A stretch of DNA of 64,000 nt from assembly GCA_036346275.1 (NCBI GenBank), contig CM070721.1, forward strand, positions 51,857,869 to 51,921,868. Reading direction: 5' to 3'. Shown here piece after piece: positions 34,260 through 45,921 of this stretch (position 1 is the first letter of the stretch; each line of letters begins with the position of its first letter). The notes beneath the pieces are model-generated. The model did no database searches. It was not told the DNA's origin and worked only from the letters and a program-made list of their open reading frames with translations. The stretch is from Otatea glauca. Lineage: Eukaryota > Streptophyta > Magnoliopsida > Poales > Poaceae. Made by a program: the position numbers and the translations under genes.

Positions 34260-37200
34260 ATGGCTTCCTCCTCATCCTTGCACAGAACCGGCACTCTGCT
34301 TCTCCTGCTCCTCCTATGCATTTCTTCCACCTTGGTGAACTCCCAGCCGCTAGCGTCCTCGCAGGCCAAGACGCTCCTCCAGGTGCGCCGCGTGCTCTGC
34401 TACCCACCCGCGCTCGCGGCCCTCCCTGCGGCGCCCGACCCCTGCGCGCTGCCGCCCACACCGGCGCTCACCGTAGCCTGCGCCGGCGGCCAGGTCACGG
34501 CGCTCTCCGTGCGGGGCGACCGCGAGCCCGACCCGGCGTGGCGCACCGCGCTGCCCTCCAACTTCTCCGCCGACGCGCTTTTCACCACGCTCACCAGGCT
34601 CCCGGCGCTCTCGCGCCTCGAGCTCGTCGCGCTCGGCGTCTGGGGCCCGCTCCCGGGGCACAAGCTCCGCCGCCTCCAGGCGCTGCAGGTGCTCAACCTC
34701 AGCTCCAACTACCTCTACGGCGCCGTCCCCGAGCAGGTCTCGCGCATGTACTCACTCCAGAGCCTCGTGCTGTCCGGGAACCACCTCAACGGCACCGTAC
34801 CGTCCCTGTCCGGGCTCGCGTTCCTCGAGGAGCTCGACATGGCGCGCAACAGGCTCGGCCCGGCGTTCCCGCAGGTGGGGAATGCGATGGTGAGGCTGGT
34901 CCTGGCCGACAACAACTTCACCGGGGCGATTCCGGCGCAGGTGAACTCTCTGGGGCTGCTCCAGTTCTTGGACGTGTCCGGGAACCGTCTCCAGGGGTGG
35001 ATCCCTTCCTCCATCTTCGCTCTCCCCGCGCTGCGGTACATCAACCTGTCGCGCAACCAGCTCGCCGGGCAGCTTCCGGCGACCACGGCATGCGCGGAGG
35101 CGCTGGAGTTCATCGACGTCTCGGCCAACCTGCTCACCGGGGCGCGACCCGCGTGCATGAGGGCCAACTCGTCGGCGCGCACGGTTCTCGACGCGGGCAA
35201 TTGCTTCGCCGACGCGAAGCTGCAGCGGCCGAGCACGTTTTGCAATCCCGGGGCGCTGGCCGCCGTGCTCCCACCGCCGTTGGTGAACGGAGACGAGCAG
35301 GGCAGGGGAAAGGGCGGCGAGGTGGGTATGGTTCTTGGCTTTGTGGGCGGCGTTGTGGGAGGCGCATTGCTGGTTGCACTGGTGATGGTGATGGTGCTGA
35401 GGAGGGCGAGGAGGCAGCATCCGGAGGTGAGCGTCTTGCCCAAGTCGCCGGTGGTGACGCCGGCGAAGAAGGCGGGCGATGGCAAGGCTCTGGCTAAAGT
35501 GACCCAGAGGATTATTACTCCCGCCGATAAGAGTAAGAGGACAAATGCATTTGCATAATTTCATTGCTTGCTTCATTTCATTTTTTTTTTGTTTATGTGC
35601 TTAAATTGGCAAGCATGTTTGTAGTCTCAGTTCATCCTTGGACACAAGATTTTGGGCAACTAATTAGAAATAAAAGAGTAATCTATGATTGGTAGTACAA
35701 AGGGGCCATTAGAGAATTGAAGCATTACTAGTTTTGAAGAACTGTTGCTTTAATTTTCTTCTGCATTTTTCTTCTTTTGTGAATAAAGTCTACTGACTTT
35801 GATCAAATAAGTAGGAAGCTTTGCGTATGGTGGCTAGTGTAGATCTTACTCAGACGAGTTTTGAACATGGGATGGATCTTTATTCCTTACTTCAAAGAAG
35901 ACTTGGAGAAAGTAAAAGCTGAAAAGTCAATCAACCGAATGGGAAAAATAAAAACAGTGAGCAGAATTGCCTAGTGATCTGTAAACAATTAGCAAGGTAT
36001 CCTTTTGAGATGTTGTGTCTCTTGCGTAACATGATCTCCATTTTCACAGGGCATGCGTCACAAGCTGCAAGGGTGAATACACTGGAAGTACCAGCGTACC
36101 GTGTGTATACGCTGGAGGAGCTTCAAGAAGCAACAAACAACTTTGACTCGTCCAGCTTGATCAAGAATACTCCTCTTGCACAGGTATACATTAATGGAAC
36201 CCTTTTAGCTTCAATGGGGAAAAGGAAAACAACGAATGTGCAAATAAATGTTCCACTGTTCATAGTAAAGGGTTTACTTCCTTCGAAAATGGTTGTGCAC
36301 TTCAGAAGTTCATCATACAGACCATATGGTCCGTCTCAAAAAACAAAATGAAGATAATATGGTCATGCACATGTCTCTTCCTTCAATTCCTCGTAGTAAA
36401 GTTTACCTTAAACATATTGAGCTCCGCTAGTATTCAGATGGGATCTTGTCAAATGGTCACTGAAGCATCTCCACTCATAGTTAGAGTAGAACTGTGGGCT
36501 GCCAAATGTCAATTGTTGTCCTGTTATGTTAGTCGCATTTGGTTCACCACTTTATATATTTGATAAACAAAGACTTTCCATCTCAAAAGAAAAAAAAAGA
36601 CTTTGTGTTATAAAAATGCACAACAAAAATAGATGACAAAAGGAATAGGAGACATGGATTTAATGTGGAAAACCCTTCTGAAAAAAACCACGGACACACA
36701 AAGGTGAAAATCACTATATAAGGAGAGATATTACAAGCACGGGGAACTTCGGTGCTCCTAAATTGTGCAACTACAGGGTTACATATAGGCTAGGGAACAA
36801 GAGTCCAGATTGGAGAAGGAAACCTAATCAGAGTTGGATACGTCGGCTGTTGCCTCGTCTGACACGGCTTGGCGCATGTGCCGCTCGGTGCCACGTCTAG
36901 TACAATATCTGACACGGACATGACGATGGATTCAGATCACATTTTAACAATCTCCACCTTGAGATGAATTCACTCTTGTAGCCGAAATATCAAAATCTCC
37001 TCCAAATGTCTTTATCAACAAACTTTGTGCCTCAAAAGTACATCGGACTAATCTTCAACAAAAAAGCCTGCAAGTCTCTTATCCAAACGCTTTTTGTGAA
37101 GCCAAATTGAGCAAACCACCAACAGGTCTAAACACACAGCTATCAACAAAGCAGACAAAAAAATTTAGGTCTTTTAACAATTCATAACCCTAGCAAAAGT

Positions 37201-40200
37201 CTAAGTTTGTGTAACTGACCTCTTGAAACAAATAATCATTGTCGAACGGCATAAGCCAACACATCACCTGTGGTGCTGGATGGATAGTGAAGAACCCATA
37301 CATGGAATCTGACATGCTCCACATGGAACACGAAACTTGGCAAATAACACTCACTTTAAAAGCAACTTGCATGTGTGGCCATTATGCACATCAAACTGCC
37401 GACTTCAAAGGTAACTAAATTCCATAACATGGTTGAAATTGCCGCTGTAAAATTGTTTAGATGAAAGGGACTCTTGTACTGTCAATGGAGTATAAACTGC
37501 TTTAGACGCCTCATATTGAGCTATGACGACTGGACAAACGTTGTAGTATCCATGAAAACAAACTCCTTCCACTTAAATCCTTCATCTCAAATTGAGATTG
37601 GAGCAAACCTTCACTTTCAAACAGCAAAACTCCGAAGAGTGTTTTGCTAGCTACCACTAGGGTGTCATTGAATCTTTTGAAGAATTTTTTTTAAAAAAAA
37701 ATTGACCAAGAGCTCTAACATTCATTATAGAAGAAAGAATAATAGACGAGCTACACACGCACACCCGTGCAGCACTCGCCTCCTCGCGTGCGCCTGGGTC
37801 GAGCTACGCTTGAACGCGGGTGGGTGGATTGAGCTTCGCTCACTCCAGCCAATCGGGCCCAAAAGGGATCGAATTTGCAACATATCCAAATGGTGATTGA
37901 AACACCAACTTCAGTTGTCCCCACAACCGACATTGATTTTTTTTCAAAGCCACCTCGATCAAACATAGCTCAAATTAACTCAATTGCAGTGTTGTGCTGA
38001 AGGTTGGCAACTCCAATTTAAACTCCACATGTGCGGCAGTGGATCTTGCCGCACAACTCGTAGGAGACAATAGATCGTTGAAATCACAATGATTAATCCT
38101 ACATGGATGCTATCAATAATAGGCACAATAACCTGAATTGCAATGAACTCCACCTCTATCAAAAAAACATGCGGAGCTGACGAACAGCCTCTTGATGGAA
38201 GGCGTCGATCGACTGAGGTGGAATGTTGTCAACAGAGGTAGCTTAGGATGACCCCAGTGTATGCTGCTGGGCAGCATGGGCAATGGTGTTGCAGAACCAA
38301 CGCTGGAACAGTTGCCAGGGTAGAGCGCAGGTTGACGCTCAAGATGACACGAGTAGGCACCGAGTCGGAGTTCAGTCATGGGAAGAAGTTGAGGTGAGTC
38401 GAAATCGCCGAGTTAATGCTGCTAAAAGTGTGAGGAAATTGATGGCTGCAACAAATCTTTGGTACACTTCGCATGTGCGTGTAGCATTCTAGGCCAAAAA
38501 TTGGCTTTTGCCTTCACTGACGCCTAGGTTTGATGTGACCTTAGAAGCTTCATGGTAGGCTTCATCAAGTCCGTGTAGCAATTGAAGCCGAAATCGAGTT
38601 TTTCTTGCCGAGGTCTGCTCATCATCGGATTCAACGCTATAGCCAACTTCATCCTTTCTCTGACACGGATGCACACATCAATTATTTTTGTTTTTTCTCT
38701 CTGCATCGGACGTAGGCCCTAGAAACAAATTGATGTCTGCATTTTTTTTTCCCGATTCTAGTGCTTGGAAGTGCCATGCGTCTCCTCTTTTTGTGCAGTG
38801 GAACAACAAATATGGAAGTGTCTTACAGGAAATTAATTTGCTGCTTCAATTTGTTCCGACTTCAGGACGTGGCTTCAACTCAGATTGAATCCATTGCCCT
38901 GGCTGATTCGATGTTGCTTAGTTCCTTGATTCGACGAGTCGCCTTCGCCTAGGACGCGAGTTGTCGAGCCGGATGTCAACTAAGGAACGCCATGTGATGA
39001 CCGCCCACCGGAATGCACAACAAAAATAGATGATCGAAAAAAGGGAGATACGGATTTAACATGGAAAACCCTTGCGGGGAAAAACACGGACGCATAAAGG
39101 TGAAAATCACTGTATAAGGAGAGATATTACAAGCACAGTGAGCTTCGGCACTTCTAAACCGTGCAACTACAAGGGTACATATAAGCTAGGCAACAAGAGT
39201 CCCGAACGGAGAAGGAAACTGAATCGGAGTTGGATATGCCTGCCATTGTCACATCTGACACGGCTTGGCACATGCACCGCTCAGCGCCACGTCTAGCGCA
39301 GTGTCCGACATGGTCTCGATGATGAATTCGGATGTATTATTGGGGACTTTACAACATTGCAATTGGGGACTTCATATCCCTAATTACTTTCCATAATGGA
39401 GCAAATGTGTTCCTTTTTTAACTAACAATATAAGATAAGTATTCAAATCGAAGCAATTTGACTCATTATAGTTGGGATTAACAAGATTCTTTTCTTGGTT
39501 TATTGTGAATCAGACATCTGCTGTCATCTTAGGCATCTTTTTCAATCAAGTGAGATTGCAAATCTAGTGATTTATGGCTGTTTTGTTCATTCTCTTTTGA
39601 GTATTATACCAATTTTCTTTCTAGCACTTTTCAATCAAGTGACATTGCAAAGTTAGCAATTTTATAGCTTTCTGCTGGAAAATTTTGTCGAGACTAATTT
39701 TGTCATTTATCTGTGCCCTATTCTCCTTCCTGCTTATAGCATTACAGCGCCCAGCTTCAAGATGGTTCTAGTGTCTTGGTGAGATGTCTCAAACTAAAGC
39801 CCAAGTATTCTCCTCTGAGCTTGACCCAATACATGGAGATAATTTCTAAACTTCGCCACCGCCATTTGGTTAGCATCATTGGTCATTGCATTGTCAATGA
39901 CCAGGAGAATCCTACTGTTGCTAACTTGGTATACCTTGTTTCTGAGTGCGTAACAAATGGATCTCTAAGAAGCCATCTTACCGGTAATTATAGTTGAGGA
40001 CATATCATGCATACCATTCTATACCTAAATATCTGCAAGATATCTGAATTTACTCTTTGACTGGATTCACAGAGTGGAGGAAACGTGAAATGCTGAAATG
40101 GCCGCAACGGGTTTCTGCTGCTATTGGTGTCGCAAGAGGGATTCAGTTCTTGCACAATGTGACTGCTCCGGGCATTGTACAGAACGATCTCAAAATTGAA

Positions 40201-41099
40201 AATATTCTGCTGGACAGGACACTCACTTCGAAAATCAACGACTTTAATCTTCCAATGATATCGACTAGCAAGAATGGCAAGGTGAGTTCAAATGTTTAGT
40301 GAAAGTTCATCACTTGCCTCCCAGACAGTTAAGTTGTAACCGTTCTTACCTTTCAGATATTCTCAGAAACCCCTTTCGCTGTCAACGAAGAAAACAATAT
40401 CGGAAGGTATGGTGTACTTGCAGAAAGAAAGTGACATTTCCACTCAATAAATTAGAACTAGATGTATTTTATGATCATCTAAACAGATATGAATCTAATG
40501 ACTGGGTGTTGGAACTCGGAGATACCAACCAACCATCCTTTCAGAATGAATGAAATCTGATTAATCTTCTTACCTTGTAAACTAAAATAATTATGATTCT
40601 TTCTGCCCCAAGTGTTCAAAGTGCAGAACAAGGGCACAAGGATGACATATACCAGTTCGGCCTAATTCTTCTGGAAGTGATGACGGGCAAACCAACAGAA
40701 TCACAGAGAGAACTGGACTCCCTTAAAGCTCAGGTAAATCTCAAGCTTCATATTCACATCACCACAGTGAGTTACACCAGCAAAAACTTGAAACTTTCAA
40801 TATCTCTTAACAAAACTGTGATTCTAAATTTGCACCCTTGTGTCGGTTCGCAGCTAAGTGAGGCCCTGGCTGAAGACCCAGAGATGCTGAAAGACATGGC
40901 TGACCCGATGATCCGCGGCACGTTTGCGGTGGACTCTCTAAGCACGGTGACCGAGATTGCCCTCAACTGCACGGCCGGCGACCCGAACAACCGGCCTTCC
41001 ATTGACGACGTCCTCTGGAACCTGCAGTATTCCATGCAGGTGCAGGACGGGTGGGCGAGCAGCGAGAGCTTAAGCTTGAGCATCAAATCGCAGGCCTGA
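34260..41099 (+). CDS. LRR receptor-like pseudokinase, seven exons, 758 aa
   Basis: Exons: 34260-35532, 36050-36183, 39740-39983, 40073-40281, 40357-40406, 40613-40733 and 40854-41099. All introns are GT-AG, and the total is exactly 759 codons with TGA. Residues 1-29 are a signal peptide, about 110-300 hold LRRs (LQVLNLSSNYLYGAVP, LEELDMARNRLG), and about 355-380 form one transmembrane helix before RRARR. A kinase-like domain starts near 443 (YRVYTLEELQEATNNFD). Catalytic positions are altered: LVRCLK replaces the VAVK lysine with Arg, the HRD site reads VQND, and DFG reads DFN. The order and changes match the probable inactive kinases of the At3g03770/At1g14390 group, expected at the plasma membrane as a co-receptor or scaffold; the ligand is unknown. 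The start is the first in-frame ATG. Intron 2 (3.56 kb) holds an LTR element. The exon 6 acceptor has an in-frame alternative 9 bases downstream. Confidence 0.9.
36617..39360 (-). mobile_element. Non-autonomous LTR retrotransposon in intron 2 of the pseudokinase gene
   Basis: Two direct repeats of about 335-345 bp, near 36617-36949 and 39014-39360, share TGCACAACAAAAATAGATGA, AAAATCACTRTATAAGGAGA and GACACGGCTTGGC. They flank 2.06 kb without gag or pol. On the minus strand AAGGTGGAGATTGTTAAAAT at the inner edge of the left LTR reads as a polypurine tract followed by an LTR start TGTT, so the element lies antisense to the host gene. The LTRs differ at many sites, so the insertion is old. No clear 5-bp target duplication or primer-binding site was found, and the right outer border is approximate. 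Confidence 0.7.
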
Positions 41100-41653
41100 A
41101 CAGAGGGATGCAATGCTTTTGTATTGATGCATCTTCACCCTGTGTCTGTTCTAGCTTGTTTGGCTTTTGTTGTGGAATAGAGGTAAATGTTGTTCGTTCC
41201 CAGTTTATAGAAGTGGATTTTCTTCTTTTTTGCGGTTGAAAGCTGTAATCCTTCAGCGCTATTAAGACGAAATTTATCATCAAACCAAACGAAAGAGGCT
41301 GCTGAGCCAAAGTGCTAAAGGACTGGAAGAGGAGGCTGTCTGAGTTCTGTCTAATCGACCTTTTGCCAATTGATTCTAACTGTTTTATATAATAAATAGG
41401 AAGAAGTAAATTTGACACAGAATATTCTGAAAAATCATGGATCCATTTAAACACATCCTTACCATCAACAGATAATAGTGCATCGTCACAGAAAAAGTAA
41501 AAAAAAAAAGAGTCCACAGCCTTAAAACTGAAATTCAACAAATCTGCAGAGGCAGCCAGGCAGGTATCAGAGAGGGATGCTAGGCATGTCCAAGGCAGCA
41601 CAAAAGCTCGCCACTCCGAAAGTCTCATGACGAAGACTCCATTCACCCCTCGC
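41100..41653. other. 3' region between the pseudokinase gene and the PABP pseudogene
   Basis: This is the presumed 3' untranslated region of the 34260-41099 gene and the convergent 3' end of the PABP pseudogene on the other strand. No further gene is visible; the minus-strand frame 41083-41766 is the out-of-frame extension of the PABP end. Confidence 0.5.
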
Positions 41654-41937
41654 TCATGCACCCGAGGACGATGGCGCAGCAATGTCTGCATCGCCAGAGC
41701 CTCCTGCTTTCCTCTGCCGCAGAACATCCATGGCTTCACCAACCTTGTCCCGGAGATCTTCTGCACACTATCAGGTGAAGGACCTCGGTCTTGTCTAGCT
41801 CAAGCAACATTCCCGTTACCTTGCCAGCGTTTTCCCGCTCAAAGTCGTTCAACCAGCGGGTACAGCCTGTTGCCCAGAATCTGCAAACCAGAAAAAAAAA
41901 ATCCAGAGATGGAAATTTTATTACCTAATGACTTGTG

Positions 41938-42136
41938 ATCGGGCGTTCGATTTTTTCGAACGCCTGCAACATTTTTTCCTATGCATGAAACATTTTTTTC
42001 CTACGTGTGAAACATTTTTCCTTTGATAACAGTAGAAATGTACGTGCGAAAAAAAATGTTGCAGATGTTGAAACAAAATGTTGCAGCAAACGTCCGACGA
42101 AATGAACAGTAATTGGACGTCCGGACGCTAGTATCA
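41938..42136. mobile_element. MITE-like repeat in the last PABP intron
   Basis: TCGGGCGTTCGATTTTTTCG at the left and CGTCCGGACGCTAG at the right enclose several copies of AACATTTTTTCCT and, inverted, AAAATGTTGCAG. This looks like an inverted-repeat element inside the intron between the two C-terminal PABP exons (41881-42445). No target duplication was established. Confidence 0.45.
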
Positions 42137-42520
42137 CCCATTTTATTAAGGCTCTACTTGGTATCATGGTGAATTTTGGAAATCACTTACTTATTTATAC
42201 ATTGTATAGAGCAGTTAGCTAAAAGCATTATTTTGGAACTGTAGAAGAAAAAACTTGATATAATTAGCAACAGTTCCCCTAATTGGCTAGATTCCACAGC
42301 ACATCATAGCACAACAACTGCAAAATGGCCCTAAGATGGCAATAATATAATGTACAACTATCTACAGGTGCAAATACGTAATTGTGACATTAGCACGTAG
42401 CAATTTGCGAACATCTTCAAGCACGAAAAATAGAGTAGATCATCCTTACTTCTTGTTGCTGGGCTGGCTCAGCAGAAGCTAAAGCAGTAGGAAGGGGTGC
42501 CTTGATCTCAGCATGTTGTA

Positions 42521-43010
42521 CGGCATCAACACAAAAATATTGAAACAATGTAGACATTTCTAACAAATAGCATTTGAAGAAAATGATTATTCAATGCCAT
42601 TTGAACATCAACATCTGAGAACATATAGCTAGACTCAGTAGCAGATGAAATGATGACACCAAGAAAATTTATTTTATCATTACTCATTTAACTTAATGTG
42701 CAATATTAAATATAAGTATTATGTCATCACTCATCAACATTGACCCACACTTTAAAGGCTCACTGATTTTAGCACAAGATATACACAACCACACAACAAA
42801 ATCAATTGTTATATCTCATCCGTTGTTGATTTATACAAAAAAAAGGTACCAATATCAAAGCTTTAGAATCTTCAAGGACCCATGGCAATGTTAAAGCCAC
42901 ACAGTTCACTAAATGTAGAAGTGACTCGGTTAGAGCTAAGGAAGTGACTACCTATCAGCAAAAACAACCAATCCTACAAAAACCAAATCCCTTACAAAAG
43001 CAGCGTTAGC
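42521..43010. other. Intronic or eroded linker region of the PABP pseudogene
   Basis: The proline- and glutamine-rich linker between RRM4 and MLLE, expected from the PABP family, is not readable in this 490-base AT-rich stretch. Either the linker exon has been lost or it has drifted beyond recognition. Confidence 0.4.
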
Positions 43011-43655
43011 ACTTCATTAGCATTGCTCTTCTTTTCTCCTTGCGTTGAGCTGAAGCAACATATATACAATGGTTTTCTGCCAACCATCTTCCCATTCATT
43101 CCATTAATCTGCCACATATTTTTTTTAAAACATATTTGAATAATCAGAACTATGAAAGCGGAAGCAAAGGGCACCGTTGCAACAGATGATCAATCAAAAT
43201 AATGTTTCTTTAACTTACAGCATTGTGGGCAGCTTCAACAGTAGTAAATGGCGCAAATCCTGAACCCTTGCTCCTTCCTTGTGAATCAAGCATGACCTGA
43301 AGAATTGTCAGCAGGATGAATAACAATACTAGGCACATAGACTGGGCTGTTCTTTTTTTGGGATTCCCTACCAATAGTAGCACGTTAGCACTAAGCATAT
43401 AGAGAGGCGAAGTACCTTGCATGATCCTATCTCACCAAAGACTTCAAACAACTTCCTAAGATGTCCATCATTTATATTATCATCCAAATTCTTCAAGTAC
43501 AGATTGAGCCCTTGAAGCTTCTCAAGATTCCCATTTCTCTCATGCTCAAATTTTGCTTTCAACTCGGCTAATCTTTCCACTCTTTTCTGAGCTCTTCCAA
43601 CGAACAGGACCATACCGTTGATCGACTTTCCATTGATATTTTCAAATGCTTCTGC

Positions 43656-43893
43656 CATGGGCGGGAGGAACGCCAAAATTTTACCCCTTCAATAGGCTAA
43701 ATTTGTTGATTGAATTGGTTTCGATTTTAGTAGTTTGGGATTTTCAAGACTTTAGAACTATTTGTATTATACTTTTAGCAAATTTCAAATATATATGTTA
43801 GATTTATGATGGTGCGAAATCATTGTACAAGATTATAGAGTTATAAGTGTGAAGTGTGCATCCCCATAAAAAAATTTCTAGTTCCGCCGCTGG
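43656..43893. mobile_element. hAT-type MITE inserted in a PABP coding exon, 238 bp
   Basis: The flanks GCTTCTGC (43648-43655) and CCTTCTGC (43894-43901) form an 8-bp target duplication with one change. The ends CATGGGCGGGAGGAAC and, inverted, CCAGCGGCGGAACTAG resemble the GGCGGA termini of grass hAT MITEs. If the insert is ignored, the PABP text runs on in frame from ECAAE to AFENINGKS, showing that the element landed inside the exon. Confidence 0.8.
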
Positions 43894-44089
43894 CCTTCTG
43901 CAGCGCATTCTGGTTTCTCAAAGTTCACATAGCCAAAACACCTAGATTTGCCATCAGCGTCTCTCATGACTATATCACTAGTAATTTGACCAAAAGTTGC
44001 AAACTCACGATGCAGGTCATCATCATTGAACTCTTCAGGCAAGTTCTTTATATACACATTTGTAAATTTGCTTGCTGTTTGCAACTCAT

Positions 44090-44254
44090 GAAGAGACCAA
44101 CGAAGATTGAGGTGGTTGATGGCATCCTTAGCAGATTCCTGAAGAGACCAACGAAGATTGAAGTTGTTGATGGCATCCTTAGAAGATTCCTGAAGAGACT
44201 CATGAAGAGACCAACGAAGATTGAGGCTGTTGATGGCATCCTTAGCAGATTCCT
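44090..44254 (-). repeat. 51-bp in-frame tandem repeat in the PABP pseudogene
   Basis: Three 51-bp units lie at 44090-44140, 44141-44191 and 44204-44254, with 12 extra bases (44192-44203) that partly copy the unit start. Each encodes the 17-residue pattern ESAKDAIN-x-x-NLRWSL-x. Both 51 and 12 are multiples of three, so the frame is kept. The repeat replaces the end of RRM2 and the RRM2-RRM3 linker, where the family normally has NGMLLNDK-type sequence. Confidence 0.95.
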
Positions 44255-44930
44255 CGCTTTCAAACTGTACAAAACCATATCCTTTCAATTGGCCATTGAA
44301 ATCAGTGGCAGGGCAGGGCGGCAGACTACCGGCCGATCAGTCTAATCCATTCCATGTCCAAGGTTTTGGCCCTGCGACTCTCATCACACATTGACTCGCT
44401 CATCTCCCCCTCCCAGAGTGCTTTCATCAAAGGGCGAAGCATCCACGAAAATTTCTTGGCCATTCGTAATCGAGCGCGACTTTATCATCGAACGCTCACG
44501 TCGGTCCTAATGCTCAAATTAGACATTGAAAAAGCATTTAACTTTGTATCTTGGGAATACCTATTGCACCTGCTGCAAGCACGTGGCTTTGGGCCTAGAT
44601 GGCGCCAGTGGCTTTCTGCCTCCTTTGCGACGTCTTCCTCATCTGCACTGCTCAACGGGGTTTCAGGGACCAATATCAGACATCAGCGCGGGCTGCGACA
44701 GGGTGACCCACTATTACCGTACCTTTTTATATTGGCTATAGACCCGCTGCACTACATACCCAAAAAGACCACTAACGACGGGGTCCTATCACCCTTGAAA
44801 GGCTGTGCGAAAATGCTCCGGCTTTCCCTCTATACAGATGATGCCGTAATTTTCCTGAGCCTAGTTAGGGAGGAACCGCAGGCCGTCGTTGACATCCTGC
44901 ACCACTTCGGCCAAGCCTCTGGCCTACAGG

Positions 44931-45921
44931 TAGGGGTGAAAACGGATCAGATACGAACGGATAATAGCTCTACCATATTTGTTTTCATATTTTTTCTCGG
45001 ATACGAATACGGATAATGTCGAATACAGATACGGATCGAATACGAATCAAATCGGATACGGTTTCGAATATTTATCGGAACATGATAACCCCTTAGATTG
45101 TACATAAAAAATCAACGAAAACACATAACTAATTGATTTGATCAAAACATTATTGAAAATTAAACAAATATAAGCATTTTCATTCACTTAGACAATAGTT
45201 AGATACCATGTCGCAAACAAAATTATATAAGACTTAATTTATCAACACACATACGATTAGTTCATCATACACGAGATTAAAATACAAAATGAAGATAATC
45301 CTTGCTCAGAGATACAAATAGAAGCAAACACATAACACACTAAAAGTTTGATAATACTTAGATATCATGTCTCTAGGAAAAGTATATAACACTTACATGT
45401 AATGACCCAAGATTTATATTCTTTGTTGAATTATGTTTAAAATAATAAATTATGTATTTATGAGTTTTTATGTATTTTTAGCTATTTACTTAAAATATTT
45501 TCCTATTAAGAATAGGAGTTTTTTAATTTTTGAGAAAATTTAAAATCTGAAAAAATATTAAAAAGAATTTTTTAAATGTTATATTGTTTCTTTAACTTTC
45601 TCAAAAAAGAATCGTAATTTTTGGAGTTGGTTTGCTAATTTTAATAATTGAAACTTGCTTTAGGGATTAATTAAATTAGAAAACAATTTTGAAATTAAGA
45701 AACCTTTTTGGGCTAAAAGAGTAGTCTTAGCCCAACCCACATGTATATCCGGATATCCGACCCATCAATATCTAGATTATCCGAATCCGTATCCGTATCC
45801 GACAAAAAAAATCCGTATCCGTATCCGATCCGATACTATCCGACAAATATCCGATCCAACAAAATCTGTATCCGAAAATATCTTGATCGGTCGGAAAATA
45901 TCCGATCCATTTTCATCCCTA
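44931..45921. mobile_element. hAT-type element nested in the LINE, 991 bp
   Basis: Termini TAGGGGTGAAAACGGATC and, inverted, TAGGGATGAAAATGGATC are flanked by CCTACAGG (44923-44930) and CCTGCAGG (45922-45929), an 8-bp target duplication with one mismatch. Removing it restores the LINE frame from ASGLQ to VNMQK. Subterminal regions are dense in GGATACGAATACGG repeats. Near 45400 a stretch starting TGTAATGACCCAAG looks like a piece of a gypsy LTR. No transposase was found. Confidence 0.9.

Noticed and set aside
34127..35497. 456-codon plus-strand open frame overlapping exon 1 of the pseudokinase gene
   Set aside because: The overlapping frame 34260-35532 has signal peptide, LRRs and transmembrane helix in order; this one is compositional.
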